The position numbers and the translations under genes are program-made. Below are positions 11,243 to 22,547 of a stretch of 64,000 nt of DNA, piece after piece. This DNA is from Strigamia acuminata (taxonomy: Eukaryota > Arthropoda > Chilopoda > Geophilomorpha > Linotaeniidae). The first letter of the stretch is position 1. Each line of letters opens with the position of its first letter. A model generated the notes under the pieces. It was not told the DNA's origin. It worked only from the letters and a program-made list of their open reading frames with translations, and searched no databases. Location: the NCBI GenBank assembly GCA_949358305.1, contig CASHSZ010000010.1:1-64000 (forward strand), given 5' to 3'.

Positions 11243-12988
11243 TGTTGCGAGCAGATACGCAACAAAATTAATATTCAGAAAAGAGAAAGAAACTTTGGTT
11301 CATCTGCATGATTCGAATTACCATTCGTGGAATGTTTACCTTGTAAGTTGTCGGGGTTTGCTGAATCGTTTCGGTCATTTCGTTTCTTTGAAAGTCTCAA
11401 TTTCTCGAAGAGTTCGCAACATTGGAAATGAGAGGTGAGCGCAGTCCGCCATCTTGTGTTAAGTTCGGGCATCGGATTTATCTACAAAGGAAAAGTTAAG
11501 GTTTTTAATTTCGGTTCCGGTTAGTTTGAATAATTTTCAAGAACTTATCTGACACGGTACAGGCAGGCATTGGGTCGCTAATTAAAGGCGATAACGGCGA
11601 GGATGGGTTTCAAAGCGAAAAGCGAAGTCGTTGTTGATTATCGAGCGGTTTGGTCTGGTCGAAGTGCACTCGGAAAGATGTTGTTTTGAAGCTGTAGATT
11701 TGAATACATTAGTTTAGAAACCACTCCGGTGATTAAATAAATAGCTTTAGTTGTAATTTACCGTGGATTAAAGTCCGATGATTCGGCGTTGGGCCGAGGC
11801 GAAGCTTCGTTGCTCACCAAGGAGCGTTGATCGGCTAGATCCGCCATTAGAAGACAGTTGGTACAACGAGCCTCGTTTTCGATTGAGATTTAATTTGATT
11901 CAGAATAAGATTTGTTCGACTTAAGTTTTTATTGTGTGATTTAATGCGATTTCGAATTGATTAGTTGGTTATTTTTTCGTTGTTTTGTGTTTCGGATAAG
12001 ATTCAATCGTTTGGTCGGGTGTCACGTGATTTGGCGCATCGTGCATCTATTCGGTCGAGTTCGGGTTTTATAACTCGCCCGCGAATAGCATTGGGTTTAG
12101 TGCGGGCGATGGGAATTTAATTCCGTGCAATGCAAGGGATTTATTAAATGCGCACAACGAGTGTCGAGGATGCATTATTTGGGTTCTTTATTCGTATTAA
12201 GACAGTGGCCATGTTCGGGATGCGAGAATTACGATTGATTAGATTAAGTTTTCGTTGACATTGATTAGGCGACGTCTCGTGGCGAAATGTAGCAGTTTTC
12301 GGGTTTTCGAGATTTCCATTCAATGTTCGTTGAGGTTTTAATTTTGAAGGTTTGCACCTTCTTTCATTTCATTTTCGCTGTATTAAATAATCATTAGGGT
12401 TTGAGTTATTTATATGCTCGATTTTCGATATTAAAGATAAGTTTTTTGGTGTAATTTGAACTCTCAACGGCCGTTCTTGTTTTGTTGTACGGAGGCCGTT
12501 TTGAGACATTGGCTTTTTGATATATTGTTATCTATTTTATTAATAATGCTGTCGTGTTGACGTTTATTGTTGTTAGAGACCGTGACACGAGTTTACACAT
12601 TGTAAAAACAGTTATAGTTCTGATTTGAACGATTAAACATAGGTTTATATTTGTTCGTAAATAAGAACGAGTGTTTCTTTTCGGTTGCACACAAGCGCGA
12701 GATTCGAATCTGCGCCATCTTTGATTTATGAAAGACGAGATTGATATTCGAGCCCGAATATCCGCCAACAGTCATGTTTAAAGCAAAAGCCAGGTTCTCG
12801 AGTTTTGGTCGACATGGAGAGGACAATGATGGCCAAGTCAGAAAACATGATATGCGTTATCAGATGTCAGAATGGTTTCAATCGAGTCGAGTAGTGAAAA
12901 GTGCTGTGCGAAGATTTGATCGCTCGAATGTTTATTACGAGGTGCGTGAGTTGCCAGTCCTTGCAGCAATCACTGCTTGCTGGCAACA
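11243..12988 (+). repeat. 5' LTR of the LARD-like element, 1746 bp
   Basis: Begins with the inverted repeat TGTTGCG/CGCAACA separated by 8 bases and ends GGCAACA. It contains GCCATCTTG (11448-11456), CCGCCATTAG (11841-11850) and GCCATCTTTGA (12714-12724), and an AATAAA at about 11736. The short open frames inside it are repeated in the other LTR and look incidental. Confidence 0.93.
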
Positions 12989-15900
12989 TAGCCCTTTTTG
13001 TGGTGCCGTGGATGACCGGGATTCGTCGGGTAGACGAGGAGAGAGCCAGCAACCAGATGAGAATAGAAGTCCCAGGGTCGCAAAAGGAAGCAGCCGGCGT
13101 CAACAGAGAAGTGCCCGCACTGATGGGTTGAGGGCGAAGCGGCAAGCGGTCTCTCGTCGGGCGGTAATCAAGTCGAAGGAGATTTGGGAAAAATACGTCG
13201 CGGGAGGTCGGTTGGTCCGAAAGCGTCGGTCGAGCCGTCGGAAGGGACAATGGCGTCGCGGGACCGGAATGAAGAAGGTTGCGGAAATTAAGCAGTCGGC
13301 GTATAAAGAAGGAGGAACGATCGGAACCCTGAATCTCGGGCGAGCCTAGAAGTTATACACAACGCAATGACACTAGAAGAGAAGAGTCTTGTGTTTTCTT
13401 TTTTCGAATTGTTTATTTGTTTTAAGTTAGTTTAGAGTTGTTTTAGGATTGTTTTGGGGGTTTTTGTTTCGTTCGGCTAGTGTATGTGTATTGCGGGGTT
13501 GTTATGTCGGATTCGATTTGGTGTGCGGTATATTGGTAGTCTTAATTTGTGGGGCGTGCTCTGTTTCAGGGCTCAACGAGGGTCGTAAGACACTCTTGCC
13601 TAATGAAGCGAGTCATTGAAAAACGCCTTGTACAGTTTACTTTAGTGTGTATGATTTTTAGACTAGCATATTTTCGAGTTGTTTCCGACCTGACAATTTC
13701 GTGAGCGCCGTTCGATATGGAGTATTTCCGTTACGATCTTAATTTTTAAGTGTTGAGTTTTGCGAATCACATTCAAAGTTCGAAGTGTGTCTTTTTGGGG
13801 GGATTGATTTCCAATTGCATATGCATAATTAGTCGGTTTTTTTTGTGAACTGGATTTTCTTTGGAGATTGAAGTTTCTAGTCAGTCCTTTTTTTGTCACG
13901 TTGATGAATTAAAGGTAAAAAGCTTTGAGTTAAATTAGAGTTTCAATTGCGAGTTTAGAAATTAATTTCCGACGTTTGCGAAAGTTGCATTCAAGCATGA
14001 ACAAGTCCACGTTAAATAGAACAGGGGCAAGAAGATAAATTCCCTTTATAGATAAAGACGTGGGTTCCCCCAATCGACAATTTTGAGATTGGTGTGAGTT
14101 TTAATTGAAAAGAAAATTTCGAGTCTCTTAAGTTTGAACGCGGTTGGAATCCGTTTGGGAGTATGCATAATTAAGAAGCTGGACAGCCTTTTAAAGAACC
14201 AGAAAAGAGAATTAGCACACCCCAGGTTAAGGGTCCAACTCGTGAATAGCATAAGAAGTTTTAATGCAAGCTAAGTTTATACGTTAGAGAGGTGATGTGT
14301 GGAATTTCGATTCTCTATTCAGTTTTTCGGGACGCCGAATAAAAGAAGGAGTTTTGGGTTTCATCATCCGTGGCAATAGAAAGTTATGGTCGACTTCAAG
14401 AGGTTTTATTAAAGTATCTAAGCGTTTTGAAGGAGGTCGAAAGCTAGTTGAATAAAATGATTCGCCACGCGCAAGAATAATTTCAGACTAATGAAGGAGC
14501 GAGAGAGTTCGCCATTAGTTGCAAATTGCAGCATCGCCTTAGCGGGAGGTCCCAATTGGTCACTTGGATCGAAATTGATATTTCCTCAGGCGGAGAAAGA
14601 GCGCAATAAGTTCCGTTGGTGCTGATTCGCAATAAATCGAACCAAAGAGAGATAAATCTTATTGTACAGAAAAAGAAAGACGAACGTAAAACCTTTACAT
14701 TGATTTCCTTTCTGGCAAAGGGCCATTTTGAAATAGAAGTTGTTCGTCAGGAATTTTTCCGTGACTCTTTGTCTTTATTTTCAAAGCAACAAGCTACAAG
14801 AAGAAAATATTACATTGGTTGTTGGAGATTCCTTTAGTAGCAAGAAACTTTCTCTTTTGAGCTGTTAACAGCACGGTCAGTCTAATTTAGAAAGCTTGCA
14901 ATGTAGAAGTCCAGTCGGTTAACAGTTGGTCCGTCGAGTTTCACTAGCAGAATGCGAGGATAATTGACGCGTGAAACTTTCGCGCTGAATTCACTCCTCA
15001 AAAAATGAGAGATAGAAAAAAAGGGGAGAAACTCGGGAAAGTCTCGAGGTTGCATAATAAAGTTTTAAAGAAGAAAATTCCCCCCTATACAGAAGACAGA
15101 ATTTAGAGAAGGTTTTAGTTGGTTAACAGTGGTCCATCAAACCCAAGTACTAGATTAGAGAAAAGGTTTTAGTTGGTTAACAGCGGTCCATCAAACCTAA
15201 AGATAGAAATCCATCTTCCTCCTTGTAGAGTAAGAAAAGGCAACAATCATCAGCTTTCAGCTAATAGAATAAAAAGGGATCGTAAAGTTAAACTGAAAGG
15301 ATTTTTAAAGCAATCAGTTAGAGAATTAGTCCGGTGCAAGTTGGTTTGAGGAAGTTGTTGAGTTGGGAAGAGCCAGGTGAAGTCAGCCGAAGAAACAAGG
15401 TGACAGTGAAAAGGTTCAGTCGAGAAAAGGAGCGAATCCCAGTTTATTGAGAATTAAAGACCCCAGAACCAACAGAAAAGAATACAAACCTCTCGTCACT
15501 TAGAAAAATAGAAATTAATTTAGTTTATTCTTCCAGTCCTTTTATACAGCTCTTTATTTCAGAAAATGCAGAGAATTCCTCTCGAGAATTTAGTGATTTT
15601 CAAGTTTCGGAAGTTTCCCGATCGATTTCTTTGAAAGCATAAAAGATCTTCACAGTAGAAATACTTATTCTCCAGGATATTACAGTAAGAACAAGTTTAA
15701 TAAATCGGGAGCAGATTGAGTTTGGACGTAAGAATTTATAATTTCTATTACATTTGAATTCAGGTGTTGGTCAAATATAGAAGTCGGTGTTAGTATTTAT
15801 GGCATTAGTCAAAACCACATGAGCCGATCTGTTGAGATATTCATTGCCGCTGGGTGCATCTTAGAAAATAAAGCCTCCCTCCTTAGATAACCTTTAGTTG

Positions 15901-17875
15901 TGTTTTTTCCTGACAGTTTCAGTATTAGAAAAGTTCGCCACTTTATTTCGGGAGATTTCCTGAAAAGTGGATCTACTCCTTGGCGCCGAGTGTGTCAAGA
16001 TACATGCTGTCGCTTCCTAAATATCAATCCATGCCATACTTAAATCCTGACTAAATAGAAAAATCCCTTACATATAACATAAGAATGACAGAACGAGATA
16101 GATTAGTTTTTCTGTTATAAGTACCTCCTTTTTCCTTTTTTCCTCTGGAAAGCTCTGATTTAAGGGCAGCCAAAGTAAACCGCCTTTGAACACTGGGAAT
16201 CTTGAGAATTCTGGACGTTCTCAGAAAAATGATTCAATTTGTGAAGTAATGGCTTTGGACTTTCTGTTTGGAAGTTAGCAAATAAGTCCTTCGCATTGCG
16301 GCGTTCACTTATGGGTTACATTGTCCTTTTAGGGTTAGAAAATACATAAAGAAGTAAATAGAATAGAAAACCTTGACCTCTTAAACCTTCATAACAGTTG
16401 AAATAGATAATGGGAGTTTCAAGCCATTTAGATGAATAAATCGCTTTTCCCCTCGGGATTAGACGAAAATGGAAAGCTCTCCTAATTGATGCAGTTGTTT
16501 AGAGCTAAAACGAATGCGGGAATATACCAGGACCTGTTCACACCAGCTTATCTAATGTGACAAGGACAGTGCTTTCATACACACATTCAAATATAAAGTC
16601 CCTCTACACCCCTTCTCTCTTTATGATTCTAATGGTTCTTCGTTTGAATGTTCGATTCTTCGACATGCAAGATGGCAAACACCAATGGGTTGCTCGAATC
16701 CCTTAGAGACCTCCAGCCAGAGTTAGCAGGAGTAGGGACCCGAATAGCAATAGAGCTTCCCTTCTTGTTTCTTTTTTGAGTCGGGAGGGAATTATATGAA
16801 TATATAAAATAAAATTGGGATTGGAAACGACAAAATGTGTCCGGAAAAGTCCTGCCGGCCACCGGCGGAGTGCACGCCGTCGGTCGCCGAAGAGGAACGG
16901 TCACTAAACCTTTTTGATCAATTTCCTGTTTTCCTAATCCTAAGATTTTATATTGTGGAAAAATAACAGATAGAAGAGTCCTCATAGCCTCCCTCACTCT
17001 TACCTCAAACAATTAACACGGGAAATAATATACAGGGTGCTTAATCTAAGCCCAACAACAAGAAACTAACCCATTCATTAGAAAATAGTAGCATGTGGTT
17101 TTTACTCTTCACTCATTCTGTTATTAAAATCCGGTCTTGATAAGGTTTTTCTTTTTTAACAAAGTTGATGGAGTTTTCCAAGGCAGAAATAAGATAAGAA
17201 AATATTAGAGATTTACAGAGCTGATAGTAAAGGTTGTTGTCTAAAACAAGTGAAGTGGATTAGCAAATAAGAGAAGTCCGCTGTTGCTGGGTCCACGGGT
17301 TCGGCAATCTTGACTTCCTCTTTTAAGAATTTATTAAGACATTCGAGAGTTAACAGAGGACGATTCCGGTTTGTAATAGGAATTTTAAGTAGTCCGGAAG
17401 TCGTTGTCTCCGAATAAGAGAAAAAGTAGTCAAAGAACATCGGCACGTGAAGTGGTTATTTGAGCCGTGTCGAGAGTCACAAGTCGTAAGATTACGACGT
17501 TCGTTGAATTGAGTTAGATTCTGGAATTTAAAAAGAGGTGATCAGATTTTCTCAAGAGAAGCGATTAAAAGCTGTTAATCGAAAATAGTTTTGTTTGCAT
17601 AAATAATAGAGAGTGTCTGTATTTCCTATTCCCCTCCCTCTTAGGTCCTTACACTCGGTCTCTTGAAAGGAATAGAAAGGACCGAGATGGGAGTCTGAGA
17701 GAGGGGATGGGTTGCGGGGTACAGATAAGAGAGACGGTTGGTCATGCTAAGCGTCTCCACAACGTCACTTGTGGTAATTAGCGAGGTTAGATGGGCTGTC
17801 CTAGTAAAGAGAAGATGTGAATTTATTAGGGATAAATTTCCCCCCGCTGTCGTCTTCCTTTTTTGGTGGGAGCGA
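12989..17875 (+). other. Interior of the LARD-like element, no recognised coding capacity
   Basis: This is 4.9 kb with no Gag, protease, RT or integrase motif in any frame. The longest relevant open frame (12741-13349, 202 codons, Arg/Lys-rich) starts inside the LTR and resembles nothing I know. A 127-codon minus frame at 16629-17012 is also unrecognised. A 13-base string ACACAACGCAATG near 13357 is shared with the BEL-B leader near 52000. Two tandem units of 54 bp, each with GGTTAACAG and GGTCCATCAAACC, lie near 15121-15198, and a diverged third copy lies at about 14917. The rest is A-rich and featureless to me. Confidence 0.7.
13001..13025 (+). promoter_or_regulatory. Primer binding site of the LARD-like element, tRNA-His-like
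   Basis: TGGTGCCGTG at 13001-13010 equals the expected complement of the last ten bases of animal tRNA-His including CCA. After a short insertion, GGGATTCG resembles the adjoining T-arm. It lies 12 bases after the 5' LTR, as in the BEL elements. Confidence 0.5.
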
Positions 17876-19621
17876 TGTTGCGAGCAGATACGCAACAAAA
17901 TTAATATTCAGAAAAGAGAAAGAAACTTTGGTTCATCTGCATGATTCGAATTACCATTCGTGGAATGTTTACCTTGTAAGTTGTCGGGGTTTGCTGAATC
18001 GTTTCGGTCATTTCGTTTCTTTGAAAGTCTCAATTTCTCGAAGAGTTCGCAACATTGGAAATGAGAGGTGAGCGCAGTCCGCCATCTTGTGTTAAGTTCG
18101 GGCATCGGATTTATCTACAAAGGAAAAGTTAAGGTTTTTAATTTCGGTTCCGGTTAGTTTGAATAATTTTCAAGAACTTATCTGACACGGTACAGGCAGG
18201 CATTGGGTTGCTAATTAAAGGCGATAACGGCGAGGATGGGTTTCAAAGCGAAAAGCGAAGTCGTTGTTGATTATCGAGCGGTTTGGTCTGGTCGAAGTGC
18301 ACTCGGAAAGATGTTGTTTTGAAGCTGTAGATTTGAATACATTAGTTTAGAAACCACTCCGGTGATTAAATAAATAGCTTTAGTTGTAATTTACCGTGGA
18401 TTAAAGTCCGATGATTCGGCGTTGGGCCGAGGCGAAGCTTCGTTGCTCACCAAGGAGCGTTGATCGGCTAGATCCGCCATTAGAAGACAGTTGGTACAAC
18501 GAGCCTCGTTTTCGATTGAGATTTAATTTGATTCAGAATAAGATTTGTTCGACTTAAGTTTTTATTGTGTGATTTAATGCGATTTCGAATTGATTAGTTG
18601 GTTATTTTTTCGTTGTTTTGTGTTTCGGATAAGATTCAATCGTTTGGTCGGGTGTCACGTGATTTGGCGCATCGTGCATCTATTCGGTCGAGTTCGGGTT
18701 TTATAACTCGCCCGCGAATAGCATTGGGTTTAGTGCGGGCGATGGGAATTTAATTCCGTGCAATGCAAGGGATTTATTAAATGCGCACAACGAGTGTCGA
18801 GGATGCATTATTTGGGTTCTTTATTCGTATTAAGACAGTGGCCATGTTCGGGATGCGAGAATTACGATTGATTAGATTAAGTTTTCGTTGACATTGATTA
18901 GGCGACGTCTCGTGGCGAAATGTAGCAGTTTTCGGGTTTTCGAGATTTCCATTCAATGTTCGTTGAGGTTTTAATTTTGAAGGTTTGCACCTTCTTTCAT
19001 TTCATTTTCGCTGTATTAAATAATCATTAGGGTTTGAGTTATTTATATGCTCGATTTTCGATATTAAAGATAAGTTTTTTGGTGTAATTTGAACTCTCAA
19101 CGGCCGTTCTTGTTTTGTTGTACGGAGGCCGTTTTGAGACATTGGCTTTTTGATATATTGTTATCTATTTTATTAATAATGCTGTCGTGTTGACGTTTAT
19201 TGTTGTTAGAGACCGTGACACGAGTTTACACATTGTAAAAACAGTTATAGTTCTGATTTGAATGATTAAACATCGGTTTATATTTGTTCGTAAATAAGAA
19301 CGAGTGTTTCTTTTCGGTTGCACACAAGCGCGAGATTCGAATCTGCGCCATCTTTGATTTATGAAAGACGAGATTGATATTCGAGCCCGAATATCCGCCA
19401 ACAGTCATGTTTAAAGCAAAAGCCAGGTTCTCGAGTTTTGGTCGACATGGAGAGGACAATGATGGCCAAGTCAGAAAACATGATATGCGTTATCAGATGT
19501 CAGAATGGTTTCAATCGAGTCGAGTAGTGAAAAGTGCTGTGCGAAGATTTGATCGCTCGAATGTTTATTACGAGGTGCGTGAGTTGCCAGTCCTTGCAGC
19601 AATCACTGCTTGCTGGCAACA
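17876..19621 (+). repeat. 3' LTR of the LARD-like element, 1746 bp
   Basis: Same length as the 5' LTR with three differences by eye. It is preceded by GGTGGGAGCGA rather than a long purine tract. It ends GGCAACA directly against the CCCA satellite flank. Confidence 0.93.
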
Positions 19622-20976
19622 CCCAAATCATTGGTTGGATGTTTCTAAAACTTACATTGGAGCCTTCTACTAAGGTTTAAACACTATTTCTGAACATTCA
19701 GAGACATTGGTCTTGTGGTGTTTGTGCTAAGTCAACTGTGATGAGATCAAAAGTCTATTCTCCTAAATCAATGGTTGAATGTTTCTAAAACTTACATTGG
19801 AGCCTTCTACTAAGGTTTAAACACTATTTCTGAACATTCAGAGACATTGGACTTGTGGTGTTTCTGCTAAGTCAACTGTGATGAGATCAAAAGTCTATTC
19901 TCCCAAATCATTGGTTGGATGTTTCTAAAACTTACATTGGAGCCTTCTACTAAGGTTTAAACACTATTTCTGAACATTCAGAGACATTGGTCTTGTGGTG
20001 TTTGTGCTAAGTCAACTGTGATGAGATCAAAAGTCTATTCTCCCAAATCATTGGTTGGATGTTTCTAAAACTTACATTGGAGCCTTCTACTAAGGTTTAA
20101 ACACTATTTCTGAACATTCAGAGACATTGGTCTTGTGGTGTTTGTGCTAAGTCAACTGTGATTAGATCAAAAGTCTATTCTCCCAAATCATTGGTTGGAT
20201 GTCTCTAAAACTTACATTGGAGCCTTCTACTAAGGTTTAAACACTATTTCTGAACATTCAGAGACATTGGTCTTGTGGTGTTTGTGCTAAGTCAACTGTG
20301 ATGAGATCAAAAGTCTATTCTCCCAAATCATTGGTTGGATGTTTCTAAAACTTACATTGGAGCCTTCTACTAAGGTTTAAACACTATTTCTGAACATTCA
20401 GAGACATTGGTCTTGTGGTGTTTGTGCTAAGTCAACTGTGATGAGATCAAAAGTCTATTCTCCTAAATCAATGGTTGAATGTTTCTAAAACTTACATTGG
20501 AGCCTTCTACTAAGGTTTAAACACTATTTCTGAACATTCAGAGACATTGGACTTGTGGTGTTTGTGCTAAGTCAACTGTGATGAGATCAAAAGTCTATTC
20601 TCCCAAATCATTGGTTGGATGTTTCTAAAACTTACATTGGAGCCTTCTACTAAGGTTTAAACACTATTTCTGAACATTCAGAGACATTGGACTTGTGGTG
20701 TTTGTGCTAAGTCAACTGTGATGAGATCAAAAGTCTATTCTCCTAAATCAATGGTTGAATGTTTCTAAAACTTACATTGGAGCCTTCTACTAAGGTTTAA
20801 ACACTATTTCTGAACATTCAGAGACATTGGACTTGTGGTGTTTGTGCTAAGTCAACTGTGATGAGATCAAAAGTCTATTCTCCCAAATCATTGGTTGGAT
20901 GTTTCTAAAACTTACATTGGAGCCTTCTACTAAGGTTTAAACACTATTTCTGAACATTCAGAGACATTGGACTTGT
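19622..20976. repeat. 140-bp satellite array, block 2 (about 9.7 monomers)
   Basis: The order of variant monomers (cctaaatcaatgg, gattagatc, gtctctaaaac) matches 40141-41240 at a constant offset of 20519. The last two monomers match better with 43221-43500. The block is therefore part of the same higher-order repeat seen to the right of BEL-A2. Confidence 0.96.
20972..20976. repeat. Target-site duplication CTTGT of BEL-A2 (left copy)
   Basis: CTTGT at 20972-20976 recurs at 38545-38549 directly after the other LTR. Joining the flanks restores the satellite text ..acttgtggtgtttg. Confidence 0.9.
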
Positions 20977-22487
20977 TGTTGCGGTCGGTCAACACGAATA
21001 TAGAAGAAATGGGCATTTGCGGTTTGAAATTCCCGCCACTAAGATTTGATGATCGTATAGCAAAGTACGTACATAAACCGTGCTGGAAACCACAATAATC
21101 ACTCCCGAATCCATTGTTGCATGAGGAGAAAGCAATCGAGAGCACTGTTGAAAGGTATCCGAGTGCTTGTTTATCCATAAGCCAGCGGGGAAAAGAGATT
21201 AACTACTCCCGACACATTGGAAAAGATGGCGGAAATAAAGTTAAACACGAGCTAAAATTCAACAACTTCTTTAATGAACGGTTAGATGAAAACTGAATAA
21301 AATACACGAATGTAATTGGCCCTCAAGGGAGCCGCACATGCGCAATACCGAAAATGGCACGCGCCAAGCCGATTAGCGGCGAAATACAGACACAAAATTC
21401 TCCGTTGTCATGGCAACGGAGGAAAACGAAATACAGGCAAAGTTGACAAATTGTGAAATTAGCACGGATTACAGTTTGTAATATATCAAAATGACCGCAA
21501 GAATGCAGTGAATAAAAAAGCTAATCATAACAATTCGATTCAATAAGTAAAACAATGAAAACGAAGCACAAAACAATGATCGTGTAGCAGACGATCGCAA
21601 TAGCCAATCACAGGCAAGTATGATGACGTAACCGTAAGATTTGAATTTAAAATGGCTTTAAAACACAAAATAACATAAGAATTCAGGTTAAAAAACATCG
21701 TAATGAAATAGTATAATCAATTCAATCAATATACATCGCAAACAAATTGAAATAAAAACGAATTACCGATAAATTCCAACATGGCGGCCTCGAACGTCAT
21801 ATTGGCGGTAAAACCAGTACATTTGAAATTAGATACACAGAATGTTAATAAAAACCACATAGAAATGTTAAATAGAATTAGGAAATGTTATTTCCTGCAC
21901 AAAATCACAATATTTATTCAACACAACACTTTGAAATAGATCGTAAGCCGCACGAACCGAACATTATCGGCCGCGCCCATGCGGTGGCCGACAACGAACG
22001 TTCGCACTGACGAAACGAAAACACTTGGGCAAAAATAAAGCACACCAGTCGAAAGAGCAGACTTTAATTAGTATAAATCAATTGTGAATGGAATTCTTAA
22101 CAACTCGGAAAGTATAAAACGAAACGTTAGAAGTTCTAACGAAACGCGACTAGCAATGGAAAAATGACGTCACGCGTGTAGCGTAACTGAACTGCACTTC
22201 GACGAATGTACCTAAAAATGCCGAAAATCATGAAAATGCATAAGAAATCAATGAGAAATGACATAAAACTTCAATAACACTTGAAATAACAGTAAATTAA
22301 AATGTAATATCAACACAAAAGACACTAAAAATACTAAAAACACTAGAAAATGTTTTAATAAGATAAAACCTGAAAAGCAATAGATGAAAATATTAGGCAA
22401 AAACTCAATTACACTATGAATATTTATTATGACATAAAACACAGTAATAAATGCAATTTCTAAAATATTTCCACGTTGTTTGCAACA
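20977..22487 (-). repeat. 3' LTR of BEL-A2, 1511 bp
   Basis: It matches 37034-38544 base for base as far as I could read. Compared with A1 it carries patches of difference such as gactttaattagtataaatc against gacaataattagtagaaagc. Open frames within it are not genes. Confidence 0.94.
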
Positions 22488-22547
22488 ACGAATTGCCGGC
22501 GAAAGAACAGAGAAGGAGAACCACACAAAAAATTCACAAAAGAAAAA

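Larger units (their letters stand above)
11243..19621 (+). mobile_element. Non-autonomous LTR retrotransposon (LARD-like), 8379 bp
   Basis: Two 1746-bp direct repeats (11243-12988 and 17876-19621) flank a 4887-bp interior without recognisable retroviral domains. The LTRs differ at three positions by eye: one near 11570/18203 and two near 12627-12644/19260-19277. A 4-bp CCCA target duplication flanks the element. A primer site lies 12 bases after the 5' LTR. The LTR start (TGTTGCGAGCA..ACGCAACA) and the bases before the 3' LTR (GGGAGCGA) are very like those of BEL-B, so a BEL-type element is the likely helper. It could be called a large retrotransposon derivative; I do not recognise the family. 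Confidence 0.85.

Noticed and set aside
12741-13349. 202-codon basic ORF in the LARD as a Gag-like gene
   Set aside because: It starts in the LTR, runs through the primer site, has no domain and looks like a chance frame in G/C-rich text.
16629-17012. 127-codon minus-strand ORF as a captured host gene
   Set aside because: No recognisable domain and no splice or promoter context; I cannot support it.
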